Part shown: one piece after another, positions 41,489 to 50,610 of the stretch
Layout: each line of letters starts with the position of its first letter
Position numbering within the stretch: position 1 is the first letter of the stretch
From: Chloroflexota bacterium
Lineage (GTDB): Bacteria > Chloroflexota > Dormibacteria > CF-121
Direction of reading: 5' to 3'
Assembly (NCBI GenBank): GCA_005881175.1
Contig: VBEN01000010.1
Coordinates: forward strand, 1-50,610
Length of the DNA: 50,610 nt
Made by a program: the position numbers and the translations under genes
Notes under the pieces: generated by a model
Told to the model about the DNA's origin: nothing
Seen by the model: only the letters and a program-made list of their open reading frames with translations
Database searches by the model: none

Positions 41489-42636
41489 GAGGCCGCGGCG
41501 GGCCTGTCGCCGCCCGAAGCGGCGAGCTCCACGATTTTCCGCGCCGCCGCGCTGGCGCTGGCCTCAGGCGGGATCCCCGCTTCCTTGAGCAGGCGCCGCC
41601 CTTCCTCTTCACGGGTGCCCGTCATTCGGACCACCAGCGGGAGTTTGAGGTTCAAATCACGCGAAGCCTCGATGATTCCGTGGGCGACTTCGTCGCCCCG
41701 GGTGATGCCGCCAAAGATGTTGATCAGGATCCCCTTCACCCGCGGGTCGCTGGCCAGCAACTCCAACGCACTGTGCACGACCTCCGCCTTCGCCCCGCCG
41801 CCGATATCGAGAAAATCGGCCGCATGACCCCCTTCGCGCTCCACCAGGTCAAGCGTGTTCATCACCAGCCCGGCGCCGTTGCCGATCACACCGATCGACC
41901 CGTCGAGCCGGACGTAGGTCAGCTTGCGACGCTTGGCCTCGGCTTCGAGCGGATCTTCGTCTGACTCGTCGGCGCCGTGGAGGTCCTTATGGCGAAACAT
42001 GGCGTTCTCATCGATCTCGAGCTTGCCGTCCGCCGCCACCAGCCCGCCGTCGCGGGTGAGCGCGAGCGGATTGATCTCGATGGTCAGTGCATCGAACGTC
42101 CGGCCCAGGGCATAGAGCTTGGTGATCAGCGGTGTCAGCTGCGCCTGCAGCGGGCCAAGCCCGGCCCGGAAGATCAGGTCACGGACCTCGAAGGCGAGCG
42201 GGCCGCGCCATGGGTCCGGGTGGAGCTTCGCGATCGTTGCGGGATGCGTCTGCGCAACCTCTTCGATGTCCATCCCGCCCTGGGCGCTCAGGATCAGGAC
42301 GGGCTTGCGGGCGTCGCGGTCGAGTGTTAGACCGAGGTAGAGCTCGCGCAGGATCTCCTGCGCCGTCTCGCACCAAACCTCCCTGACGGGATAACCCTTG
42401 ATCGTCATTCCCAGGATTTCAGCAGCCGCGCGCTTGGCATCCAACGGCGTCCTCGCCAGCTTGATTCCACCCGCCTTCCCGCGGCCGCCGGCCGGAACCT
42501 GCGCCTTCACCACCACCGAGCCCAGGGCCCCGGCCGCGAGCGCCGCCTCGTCCGGATTCTTTGCCAGCCGGCCATCCGGAACCGGGATGCCAGCGGCCCG
42601 GAACCGCTCCTTCACCTGGTATTCGAGAAATTTCAA
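41485..42636 (-). CDS. sucC: Succinyl-CoA synthetase beta subunit
   Basis: 383-residue ATP-grasp beta subunit: [49 protein letters not shown] and [15 protein letters not shown] 42636 overlaps the TGA of the carboxyltransferase gene (TTGA); the frame upstream is open but not family-like. Normal length for the family (about 385-390). Confidence 0.95.
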   Translation of the reverse strand: MKFLEYQVKERFRAAGIPVPDGRLAKNPDEAALAAGALGSVVVKAQVPAGGRGKAGGIKLARTPLDAKRAAAEILGMTIKGYPVREVWCETAQEILRELYLGLTLDRDARKPVLILSAQGGMDIEEVAQTHPATIAKLHPDPWRGPLAFEVRDLIFRAGLGPLQAQLTPLITKLYALGRTFDALTIEINPLALTRDGGLVAADGKLEIDENAMFRHKDLHGADESDEDPLEAEAKRRKLTYVRLDGSIGVIGNGAGLVMNTLDLVEREGGHAADFLDIGGGAKAEVVHSALELLASDPRVKGILINIFGGITRGDEVAHGIIEASRDLNLKLPLVVRMTGTREEEGRRLLKEAGIPPEASASAAARKIVELAASGGDRPAAAS

Positions 42637-44213
42637 AGCGGGATGTTTCCGTGGCGGCGGGTAGGGCGCTCCACCTGCTTGTCCTTGAGCAGGTGCAGGG
42701 ACCGGATCAAGGTGGGCCGGGTCTCCTGTGGCTCGATGACGTCGTCGAGGAACCCTCGTTCCGCGGCCACGTAGGGATTGGCGAACTTCTCCTTGTAGTC
42801 GTCGACCAGCTGCTCGGCCTTCTTGGCCGGCTCCTTGGCGGCCGCGATCTCCCGCTTGAAGATCACGCTGACTGCGGCCTGGGGACCCATAACGGCGATC
42901 TCGGCCGTCGGCCACGCGTAGTTGAAATCGCCGCCAATGTGCTTCGACGACATGACGTCATAGGCGCCGCCGTACGCCTTGCGGGTGATCACTGTGAGCT
43001 TCGGCACCGTCGCCTCGGCGTAGGCGTACAGCAGCTTCGCGCCGTGCCGGATGATGCCGTTGTACTCCTGCGCCGTCCCCGGTAAGAAGCCGGGCACATC
43101 GACGAATGTGACCAATGGGATGTTGAAGGCGTCACAGAACCGAACGAAGCGGGCGCCTTTGACCGAGGCGTTGATGTCCAGGGCGCCGGCCAGGATCCGC
43201 GGCTGGTTTCCCACGATGCCGACCACCTCGCCGTCCAGCCGGGCAAACCCAATCACGAGGTTTGGGGCGAAATGCTCCTGGACCTCGGTGAAGGTCCCCT
43301 GATCGACGATGGCCGAGATCGCCGCCTTCATGTCGTAGGGCTGGTGTGGGTTCTCCGGAATCAGCGCCTGCAGGGATCCGTCGCGCCGCTGCGGATCGTC
43401 GCTCGGCCTCGAGCTGGGAGGCCGCTCCCGGTTGCTTCCCGGCAGGTAGGACAGCAGCCGGCGCACGCCGGAAAACGCCTCCGCCTCCGAGTCGTGGAGA
43501 AAGTGCGCCACCCCGCTCTTGATGTTGTGGACCTCGGCGCCGCCCAACTCGTCGAATCCGACCTTTTCGCCGGTCGTGACCCGGATCACCTCCGGCCCGG
43601 TGATGAACATGTAGCCGAGATGCTCGACCATGAAGATGAAGTCCGTAATCGCGGGCGAGTACACGGCACCACCGGTGCAAGGTCCGGCAATCACCGAGAT
43701 CTGGGGCACGACGCCAGACGACTGGACGTTCCGGTAGAAGATCTCGGCATACCCTGCCAGGCTGACCACCCCTTCCTGGATACGGGCACCGCCCGAATCG
43801 TTGATCCCAACGCAGGGACGGCCGGCCCGGACGGCCAGGTCCATCACCTTGCAGACTTTCTCGGCAAACACTTCGCCCAGCGAGCCGCCAAACACGCTGG
43901 CGTCATGCGAAAAGATGAAGATATCGCGGCCGTCGACCGTCCCGTAGCCGGTAACGACGCCGTCGCCCGGGATCTTTTTCTCGCCCATCCCAAACGCCTC
44001 CGTCCGGTGGACCGCAAAGGCATCGAGTTCGGTGAAGGATCCAGGGTCGACCAGGAGCTCGATGCGCTCTCGCGCCGTGAGCTTCCCTTTCGGGTGCTGC
44101 TTCTCATCGGGATCGCCGCCCCGGTGCATCGCGTCGTACTTCCGCTTGCGAAGAAGGTTGATCTGACGCTCGGAGGGCGACGGGGTGGCGTCTTTCGCGG
44201 CGCGGGTCGCCAT
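42633..44213 (-). CDS. Propionyl-CoA carboxylase-type carboxyltransferase subunit
   Basis: 526-residue carboxyltransferase of the PccB/AccD5 family: CVGINDSGGARIQEGVVSLA, GPCTGGAVYSPAITDF, TFVDVPGFLPGTAQEYNGII and VITRKAYGGAYDVM. Located between the epimerase/mutase pair and sucCD, so propionyl-CoA to methylmalonyl-CoA is the likely reaction. No biotin carboxylase/carrier gene is in the window. Begins 4 nt after the mutase stop. Confidence 0.94.
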   Translation of the reverse strand: MATRAAKDATPSPSERQINLLRKRKYDAMHRGGDPDEKQHPKGKLTARERIELLVDPGSFTELDAFAVHRTEAFGMGEKKIPGDGVVTGYGTVDGRDIFIFSHDASVFGGSLGEVFAEKVCKVMDLAVRAGRPCVGINDSGGARIQEGVVSLAGYAEIFYRNVQSSGVVPQISVIAGPCTGGAVYSPAITDFIFMVEHLGYMFITGPEVIRVTTGEKVGFDELGGAEVHNIKSGVAHFLHDSEAEAFSGVRRLLSYLPGSNRERPPSSRPSDDPQRRDGSLQALIPENPHQPYDMKAAISAIVDQGTFTEVQEHFAPNLVIGFARLDGEVVGIVGNQPRILAGALDINASVKGARFVRFCDAFNIPLVTFVDVPGFLPGTAQEYNGIIRHGAKLLYAYAEATVPKLTVITRKAYGGAYDVMSSKHIGGDFNYAWPTAEIAVMGPQAAVSVIFKREIAAAKEPAKKAEQLVDDYKEKFANPYVAAERGFLDDVIEPQETRPTLIRSLHLLKDKQVERPTRRHGNIPL

Positions 44214-44217
44214 GGAG

Positions 44218-45799
<1,582 letters not shown>

Positions 45800-45819
<20 letters not shown>

Positions 45820-46216
45820 CCGCTTCCACGAACTCCGTCAGAACGCCGCAGACGCTCTTGGGATGGACGAACCCGATCAGCGTCCCATGCGCTCCGGGAC
45901 GGGCAACCTCATCCAGCAGCTGCCCACCCGCGGCGGCCGCCTGGGCGAGCGAGGCGCCGACGTCATTGGTCGCAAAGGCAACGTGATGGACGGCCTCGCC
46001 CCGGTCTTGCAGGAACTTCTCGACCTTCGACTCGGCGTTCAAGGGCGTAATCAGCTCGATCCGACTTTCTCCAATCGGGATCATGGCGATCTCGATCCCC
46101 TCGTTCTCGAGCCGTTCCCGGCCACTGGCCCGAAGCCCAAGCCGCCGCTCATAGACCTGGATCGCCTCATCGAGATCGCGAACCGCGATTCCCACGTGAT
46201 CGATCCGGCTCAGCAT
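45800..46216 (-). CDS. mce: Methylmalonyl-CoA epimerase
   Basis: 138-residue VOC-fold epimerase: RIDHVGIAVRDLDEAIQVYE (His7 metal ligand), AVHHVAFATNDV, HPKSVCGVLTEFVE (Glu ligand). Interconverts (S)- and (R)-methylmalonyl-CoA. First gene of the propionate operon. TAGAAT (46228-46223) lies 6 nt before ATG 46216, so the operon's transcript is probably leaderless. Confidence 0.95.
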
Positions 46217-46252
46217 TGGTTGATTCTAAAGCCGCTCTCGATGCCTCCCCAA

Positions 46253-46275
46253 TCGGACCGAGTTGCCCGGTCCGA
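46253..46275. repeat. Perfect 8-bp inverted repeat upstream of the propionate operon
   Basis: TCGGACCG, 7-nt loop AGTTGCC, CGGTCCGA, located 37 bp upstream of the mce start in the 194-bp divergent region before the CHAP gene. Candidate regulator site or transcript hairpin. No T tract follows on either strand. Confidence 0.4.
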
Positions 46276-46410
46276 CGAGCTGTGCACCCTTTGTAGTAGG
46301 GTTTAACACGGCCAGTTACATCACCGGCGGACTCCCTCTCTTTACTCAGTGTTCTGAACGGCCGGCAGTAGACGGCGCGTCTGATCCAACTGAGGGAAGG
46401 AGGTTGGACC

Positions 46411-47082
46411 GTGATCCGCACCGTTGGCGTAATGCTGCGCCGCACCGTGGGCGGAGGTGTCATCGTCGCACTCGGCCTTGGCGCATTGACCTCGGCACCT
46501 CATCAACTCGTGTCGCTCGCCGCTGCGAGCGCGGTGCTGCCACTCACCGGTTCCATCGCGGGCGGTTCCATCCAGGATGACGATCGTCCACTACCTTTCG
46601 AAGCTTCGGCCGCCGTTCAAATCTACGTCCTGGCGGCTCCGACACCTCCCGCAGTCGTCAGATCTTCCGCGCCAGGAGCGGCGCCGTTACGGCCAAAGCC
46701 CCGAACGCCGGTTCGTTTGGGCACAACCTCGGCCGCCCGGCCGGTATCGGGAGCCGCCAATGGCTTCGCATACGGCTACTGCACCTGGTGGGTCGCGCAC
46801 AAGCGCTACGTTCCCTGGCGCGGCAATGCCGCCCAGTGGTGGTGGAACGCGCGGGCGTTCGGCTTCGGCGAGGGATCCGTCCCTCGGGCCGGCGCCATCA
46901 TGGTGATGGGTATCAGCGCCACGTCGCCTCAGGGCCACGTCGGCTATGTCGAGTCCGTCAATGGGAACGGCTCGTTCCTGGTGTCCGAAATGAACTGGTG
47001 GGGCGCGCCGGGCGGAGGCTGGGGCCGGGTGGACTACCGGACGGTGAGCTCCATGCGCGGCATCCTGGGCTTCATCTATTGA
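46411..47082 (+). CDS. Secreted CHAP-domain peptidoglycan hydrolase
   Basis: 223 residues. A signal peptide or N-terminal anchor (VGGGVIVALGLGALTSA) and a Pro/Ala linker precede a C-terminal CHAP amidase/endopeptidase domain: catalytic Cys in YGYCTWWVAHKR, His in GHVGYVESVNGNGSF, then VSEMNWWG. It probably acts in wall remodelling or cell separation. GTG 46411 has GAAGGAGGT about 7 nt upstream, a clear Shine-Dalgarno start. The region 46276-46400 before it shows no recognisable riboswitch. Convergent with the ABC-2 permease gene. Confidence 0.9.
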   Translation: MIRTVGVMLRRTVGGGVIVALGLGALTSAPHQLVSLAAASAVLPLTGSIAGGSIQDDDRPLPFEASAAVQIYVLAAPTPPAVVRSSAPGAAPLRPKPRTPVRLGTTSAARPVSGAANGFAYGYCTWWVAHKRYVPWRGNAAQWWWNARAFGFGEGSVPRAGAIMVMGISATSPQGHVGYVESVNGNGSFLVSEMNWWGAPGGGWGRVDYRTVSSMRGILGFIY

Positions 47083-47101
47083 TAGCGGTTGGACCAGAAA
47101 T

Positions 47102-47938
47102 TTAGCCGCTCCTCTTCAGCAAGCCCAGCCGTTTGGCGCGAACCTCGGCCCGGCCGAAGCACCAGACCGATGCGGGCACCAGGACGATGCCCATCGCGAC
47201 CAGGATGCCGACATCCGGCAGGGCACCGCCGACCGACAGCCCGTGCAGCAGCGCCTCCCTGACGCCGTCGAGCGTGTAGGTCAACGGCGAAAGAATGCCG
47301 GCAATGTGCAATGGGCCGGGCAGGACGGTGATGGGATAGTAGACGCCGGAGATCAGCAGCAGCACACCCTGCACCGCGAAAGCCATCTGCTCACCCTTCT
47401 CCGGCGAAAGAAGCGGAAGGATCGAAGTAAAGATGCCCAGCCCCAGCAGCGGGAGGGTGGCGGCGGCGAAGATCGCCAGCGCCGCCCAGTAGTTGGCATG
47501 GGAGAGGTCGAGCTTGAACAGGAAGACGAGCGCCAGCCCGATGAGCGCGGCCCGGGCGATCCCGTAGATCAGCGAGGCGGCGCACATCCCCAGCAGGTGC
47601 GTCAACCGCCTGATCGGCGCCATAAACGTGTACTCGATCGTGCCTTCCCACCGCTCCCAGGTGATGGCGAACGCGATCTCGAAGAACACCATCGAGAGAT
47701 ACGTCCACAGCAGTGCCCCCACCAGCAAGTACAGCTGCGCCTGCTGGAGGTTGGTCTGGCCCGGCTCCAGGCCGAGGCTTGACAATCCCGAGGCGAGGTA
47801 ACCGATGCTTAGCACGCTGACGAGGTTGTAGAGCAGCCAGACGGCTTCCCACGCCCAGTACCGGCGGTAAAGGTTCTTCTGCCGCTCGATAAAACCGGCA
47901 AAGGCGTTCAGCTCCCAGCGAAGCGAATTCCCTATCAT
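47102..47938 (-). CDS. ABC-2 type transporter permease
   Basis: 278-residue membrane protein with six helices of the ABC-2 export type; FFEIAFAITWERWEGTIEYTFMAPI is the typical segment after helix 2 (WERWEGTIEYTFMAP). ATG 47938 overlaps the ATPase stop (ATGA). With the ATPase it forms an exporter for an unknown substrate such as a drug, lipid or polysaccharide. Confidence 0.9.
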   Translation of the reverse strand: MIGNSLRWELNAFAGFIERQKNLYRRYWAWEAVWLLYNLVSVLSIGYLASGLSSLGLEPGQTNLQQAQLYLLVGALLWTYLSMVFFEIAFAITWERWEGTIEYTFMAPIRRLTHLLGMCAASLIYGIARAALIGLALVFLFKLDLSHANYWAALAIFAAATLPLLGLGIFTSILPLLSPEKGEQMAFAVQGVLLLISGVYYPITVLPGPLHIAGILSPLTYTLDGVREALLHGLSVGGALPDVGILVAMGIVLVPASVWCFGRAEVRAKRLGLLKRSG

Positions 47939-48780
47939 TCCTCCTTCTCCTCCTCGTCTTCCTCGAGCCGCTTGCCGGTCAGGCGCATGAAAGCGTCTTC
48001 CAGGCTGCCGCCGTCGGGCCCGGCGTGAGCTCGGATCAGCTCGACAGGCGTTCCCTCCGCCAGAACGCGACCGTGGTCGATGACCAGTACCCGGTCGCAG
48101 AGAACCTCGGCCTCCTGCAGGTCGTGCGTGCATAGCAGCACGGTCGCGGCGCGCTCGCGGCGGATTGACGTCACCAGGTCCTGGACCTCCCGTTTCGATC
48201 GAGGATCGAGCCCGGTGGTCGGCTCGTCCATCAGCAAAAGGGACGGCGAGGTGAGGAAGCTGCGCGCGATCGCCACCTTCTGCTGCTGGCCCCGCGACAA
48301 TTGCTTCATCGGCTTGTCCAGGGTGTCGAGTGGCAGCCCCAACCGCTCCAGCATCGCCTCCACCCTGCCCCGCGTCCCCGCTCCGCCGCTCCCGTACAGA
48401 CGCGCGGCATAGAGCATGTTCTCCCAGGGACTCATCTCCTTGAAGAACGACGCCTCGACCGACACTCGGTTGATGTGACGGCGCACCTCGGCCGCGCCCG
48501 TCACCACGTCATGGCCAAAGACCAACGCCGTACCGGCATCTGGCGTGAGCAATGTCGCCAGAATGCGGATCAGCGTCGACTTGCCACTGCCGTTGGCACC
48601 CAGGATGCCGGTGATCCGTCCGGTATCGACGCGCAAAGAAACGTGATCGAGCGCCAGCTTCGGGGTTTTCGCCTTCCGCCACGGCGTCAGGCGATGGGCG
48701 CGCCTGAGCTCACCGAAGCGCTTCGAAATCGAGTCGACCTCGACCGCCGCCGTATTCAGTTCGCTTACTCGGATCGCCAT
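47935..48780 (-). CDS. ABC-2 transporter ATPase
   Basis: 281-residue ATPase: Walker A GANGSGKST, signature in the variant form LSRGQQQKVAIA, Walker B LLLMDEPTTGLDP, switch CTHDLQEAEVL, and an acidic C-terminal tail (EEDEEEKEE). ATG 48780 has GAGGAG about 9 nt upstream. The 215 bp before it hold a structured segment and an intrinsic terminator, so expression may depend on read-through. Confidence 0.92.
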   Translation of the reverse strand: MAIRVSELNTAAVEVDSISKRFGELRRAHRLTPWRKAKTPKLALDHVSLRVDTGRITGILGANGSGKSTLIRILATLLTPDAGTALVFGHDVVTGAAEVRRHINRVSVEASFFKEMSPWENMLYAARLYGSGGAGTRGRVEAMLERLGLPLDTLDKPMKQLSRGQQQKVAIARSFLTSPSLLLMDEPTTGLDPRSKREVQDLVTSIRRERAATVLLCTHDLQEAEVLCDRVLVIDHGRVLAEGTPVELIRAHAGPDGGSLEDAFMRLTGKRLEEDEEEKEE

Positions 48781-48814
48781 GATGTCAACTCCTCGATCAA
48801 TTGGACTGAACAAC

Positions 48815-48844
48815 AAAAAACCGTGGGCCGGCGGGCCACACGGT
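48815..48844 (-). terminator. Intrinsic terminator upstream of the ABC-2 operon
   Basis: Read on the - strand: ACCGTG, bulged T, GGCC, loop CGCC, GGCC, CACGGT, then TTTTTTG. The 10-bp GC-rich stem followed by six T residues is a classic rho-independent terminator. It lies 35 nt before the ABC ATPase start and 150 nt after the Fe-S gene stop. It either ends the Fe-S transcript or acts as an attenuator for the ABC operon. Confidence 0.75.
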
Positions 48845-48998
48845 CGAAAGCGCTCGGAAAGGGGTTTAGGTTACTTGGCTTTCAATGCTGTGAGACCCGG
48901 AAAAGGCAGGCTCCGCCCCGGAAGGTCGGGATGCCTGCTGAACGGATCCACCGCCTCATAGCTTCCGTACAGTACCCCCTCGGCGGACTGAAAGTCAA
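48845..48998 (-). ncRNA. Candidate structured leader/attenuator RNA
   Basis: Non-coding segment with nested complementarity on the - strand. Outer stem: TTGACTTTCA (48998-48989) with TGAAAGCCAA (48884-48875), one mismatch. Middle: GCTATGAG (48962-48955) with CTCACAGC (48894-48887), one mismatch. Apical: GCAGGC (48938-48933) with GCCTGC (48911-48906). The order is properly nested, and an intrinsic terminator follows. It does not match any riboswitch class I can recall. The outer stem overlaps the stop codon of the upstream gene. It could instead be an ordinary 3' UTR. Confidence 0.4.
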
Positions 48999-50610
48999 CC
49001 AGAGGTGGTGGTTAAGCGTGGCGCCTCGCCGTCGATCGACTCGGCCAGGTACTGCGCAAGGTCTTTCACCTGCAAACGGGACTCGGCCCCTTTCGCCGCG
49101 ATCCCGTCGCGGAACATGGTCAGGCAGAAGGGACAGGCGGTCGCCACCCGCGGCGCCTCGGTGCGCAGCGTTTGCTCGACTCGCTCGTGGTTGATTCGCT
49201 TGCCGATCTTCTCCTCCATCCACATCCGCCCGCCGCCGGCGCCGCAGCAGAAGCCGCGCTTGCGGTGGCGCTCGATCTCGACCAGCTTCGCGCCCGGGAT
49301 CGCTTCGATGACCTCGCGCGGGGGGTCATAGATGTCGTTCCAGCGACCCAGATAGCACGAGTCGTGGTAGGTGAACCTGCCGTCGATCGCCTTGCTCGGC
49401 CTGAGGCGGCCCTCTTTGACCAGGCTGGCCAGCAGCTGGGTGTGGTGGACGACCTCGTAGTTGCCGCCGAACTGGGGGAACTCGTTCTTGATGGTGTTGA
49501 AGCAGTGCGGGCAGCTGGCGATCACCTTTCTGACCTTCGCGGCGGTCATGGCCGCGATGTTCTGCTGCGCCTGCGTTTGGTAGAGGTACTCGTTGCCGAT
49601 GCGGCGGGCGGGGTCGCCGTTGCAGGTCTCATGGGAGCCGAGGATCGCGAAATCGACGCCAGCCTTCTGCAGCAACCTGACGAACGCACGCGCCACCGCC
49701 CGGTTGGCCTCGTCGTAGGAGGCCGCGCAGCCGACGAAATAGAGGTACTCCGCGCCCGGGTGCTCCTCAACCGTCTTGACCCCGAGTCCCTGCGCCCAGT
49801 CGGTGCGCTGGGCGCGCGGCAGACCATAGGGATTGCCCTGCGTCTCGATGCTCCGCAGCGCGCCCTGGGCCTCCTTGGGAAATTTGCTCTCCTCCAGGAC
49901 CAGGCTGCGGCGCATGTCCATGATCTTTGGGACGTGCTCGATCAGCACCGGACATTCCTGCTGGCAAGCGCCGCAGGCGACGCAGGCCCAGATCTCGTCT
50001 TCTTTAATGGCGTCCCCAATCAACGTCTGCGGCCGCGGAGCATCGCGTCGCTGCTCGGCGGGCGCATCCCGGACGGTCTTGTAGAGGTTCTCGCGCGCGT
50101 CAACGATGATCATCTTGGGGTTGAGCGGCTTTCCCGTCAGAAAGGCCGGACACTGCTCCTGGCAGCGGCCGCATTCGGTGCAGGAGTACAGGTCGAGCAG
50201 GTTCTTCCAGGACCACTGGGTCACGGTGTTCACGCCATAGTGTTCGGCGTGCTCGAGATCGATCGGCGCGAGTGCCGCACCGGCCCTCGGTCCCAGTTTG
50301 CGGAAAAAGACGTTGGGAATGGCGACGATGATGTGCAGGTGCTTCGAGCTCGGGATATAGACCAGGAAAGCCAGCACCGCCAGGACGTGAATCCAGTAAA
50401 AAGCCTCGTGAGCCGCGATGGCCGCCGTCCCCAGCCAGCCAAGGGATTCAAAGAGACGGGCGATGGCCGAGGCAACCGGCCGCCAGCTTGCCGAAGGGTC
50501 GCCGCCCTGTGCGATCCGGGCCGCGTTCTGCCCGAGCATCCCGACCATGATGGTGGCGATCAGGCCGAGGATGATGAGGGCGTCGACTTCATTGCTCTCC
50601 TGGAACTGGC
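48995..50610 (-). CDS. Membrane-anchored (Fe-S) oxidoreductase, HdrD/GlpC-like (5' end outside window)
   Basis: At least 537 residues, open to the right edge. The N-terminal part contains several membrane helices (nitrate-reductase-gamma-like cytochrome b type). Two [4Fe-4S] ferredoxin motifs follow, CTECGRCQEQCP and CVACGACQQECP. Two cysteine-rich CCG domains end it: one has CAASYDEAN and SCPHCFNTIKNEFP, the other YHDSCYLGRWNDIYD and GFCCGAGGGRMW. This layout moves electrons between the membrane quinone pool and a soluble dehydrogenase partner; in many bacteria it sits with ETF or lactate/glycolate oxidation genes. The partner is outside the window. Confidence 0.92.
   Translation of the reverse strand, partial: QFQESNEVDALIILGLIATIMVGMLGQNAARIAQGGDPSASWRPVASAIARLFESLGWLGTAAIAAHEAFYWIHVLAVLAFLVYIPSSKHLHIIVAIPNVFFRKLGPRAGAALAPIDLEHAEHYGVNTVTQWSWKNLLDLYSCTECGRCQEQCPAFLTGKPLNPKMIIVDARENLYKTVRDAPAEQRRDAPRPQTLIGDAIKEDEIWACVACGACQQECPVLIEHVPKIMDMRRSLVLEESKFPKEAQGALRSIETQGNPYGLPRAQRTDWAQGLGVKTVEEHPGAEYLYFVGCAASYDEANRAVARAFVRLLQKAGVDFAILGSHETCNGDPARRIGNEYLYQTQAQQNIAAMTAAKVRKVIASCPHCFNTIKNEFPQFGGNYEVVHHTQLLASLVKEGRLRPSKAIDGRFTYHDSCYLGRWNDIYDPPREVIEAIPGAKLVEIERHRKRGFCCGAGGGRMWMEEKIGKRINHERVEQTLRTEAPRVATACPFCLTMFRDGIAAKGAESRLQVKDLAQYLAESIDGEAPRLTTTSG

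Noticed and set aside
40616-41827. 403-codon plus-strand frame over sucD/sucC
   Set aside because: Antisense shadow of intact sucC and sucD.
46276-46410. c-di-AMP (ydaO) riboswitch before the CHAP gene
   Set aside because: This class often precedes wall hydrolases, but none of its conserved segments or pseudoknot arms could be found.
48900-48945. SRP-RNA-like CCGGAAGG loop on the plus strand
   Set aside because: The SRP domain IV internal loop (AGCAG opposite the GGAA tetraloop) is missing and the stem does not fit; the minus-strand structure with a terminator is better supported.

Overview
The window is about 50.6 kb of dense, GC-rich (roughly 64%) bacterial chromosome. It holds about 52 protein genes, two tRNA genes and one pseudogene remnant. 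I see no insertion sequence, prophage, integrase or CRISPR array. The gene content suggests an aerobic, heterotrophic, probably monoderm member of the Terrabacteria, most like Dormibacterota or high-GC Chloroflexota: LCP and L,D-transpeptidase wall enzymes, a CHAP hydrolase, Ku, split B12 mutases and stacked acyl-CoA catabolism. This placement is inferred from gene content only. Two translation habits recur. At least twelve genes have a TANNNT hexamer 6-7 nt before their start codon, which is leaderless architecture. Several genes can only start at CTG, often in a 4-nt CTGA overlap with the upstream stop.

Layout. 1-3862: UPF1-like helicase (cut by the left edge), a DUF1684 protein and a short-chain dehydrogenase, head to tail. 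3875-5419: nitrobindin, two divergent tRNAs (Arg-CCU, Pro-CGG) and an EamA permease whose reading frame runs through both tRNAs. 5495-6364: Ku. 6434-14275: a compatible-solute island with an OpuC-type importer (ATPase, two permeases and a substrate-binding protein whose two halves are swapped), two paralogous two-helix membrane microproteins, a betaine/homocysteine methyltransferase-like enzyme, a sarcosine-oxidase-like flavoenzyme, a cupin and a PhnD-like binding protein. 14256-21417: DUF2269, SRPBCC, RarA, VOC, MFS, MscS, ribosomal protein bL25, an L,D-transpeptidase and a zinc ribbon.

21427-25395 (- strand): MeaB, a B12-dependent mutase large subunit with isobutyryl-CoA-mutase residues, an unannotated 29-residue membrane ORF, the B12-binding subunit and an MBL hydrolase. 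25444-27826: an LCP ligase divergent from a membrane protein. 27793-32139 (- strand): thiolase, two acyl-CoA dehydrogenases and 3-hydroxybutyryl-CoA dehydrogenase. 32198-35429 (+ strand): enoyl-CoA hydratase, HMG-CoA lyase and a carboxyltransferase. Together these resemble branched-chain amino acid and fatty acid breakdown. 35464-38027: hemA-hemL. 38195-40595: a membrane protein, a CHRD-domain remnant and a GH5 glycosidase. 40592-46216 (- strand): the propionyl-CoA to succinate route (epimerase, methylmalonyl-CoA mutase large subunit, carboxyltransferase, sucC, sucD), with GH5 translationally coupled at its end. 46411-48780: a secreted CHAP hydrolase and an ABC-2 exporter. 48781-48998: a structured segment ending in an intrinsic terminator. 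48995-50610: a membrane-anchored Fe-S oxidoreductase cut by the right edge.

Most notable observations: the half-swapped (circularly permuted) OpuC-type binding protein; the CTG and other non-standard starts; the leaderless promoters, including one symmetric bidirectional -10; the ICM versus MCM residue split between the two mutases; the hidden 29-residue ORF; and the structured leader with terminator before the ABC-2 operon.
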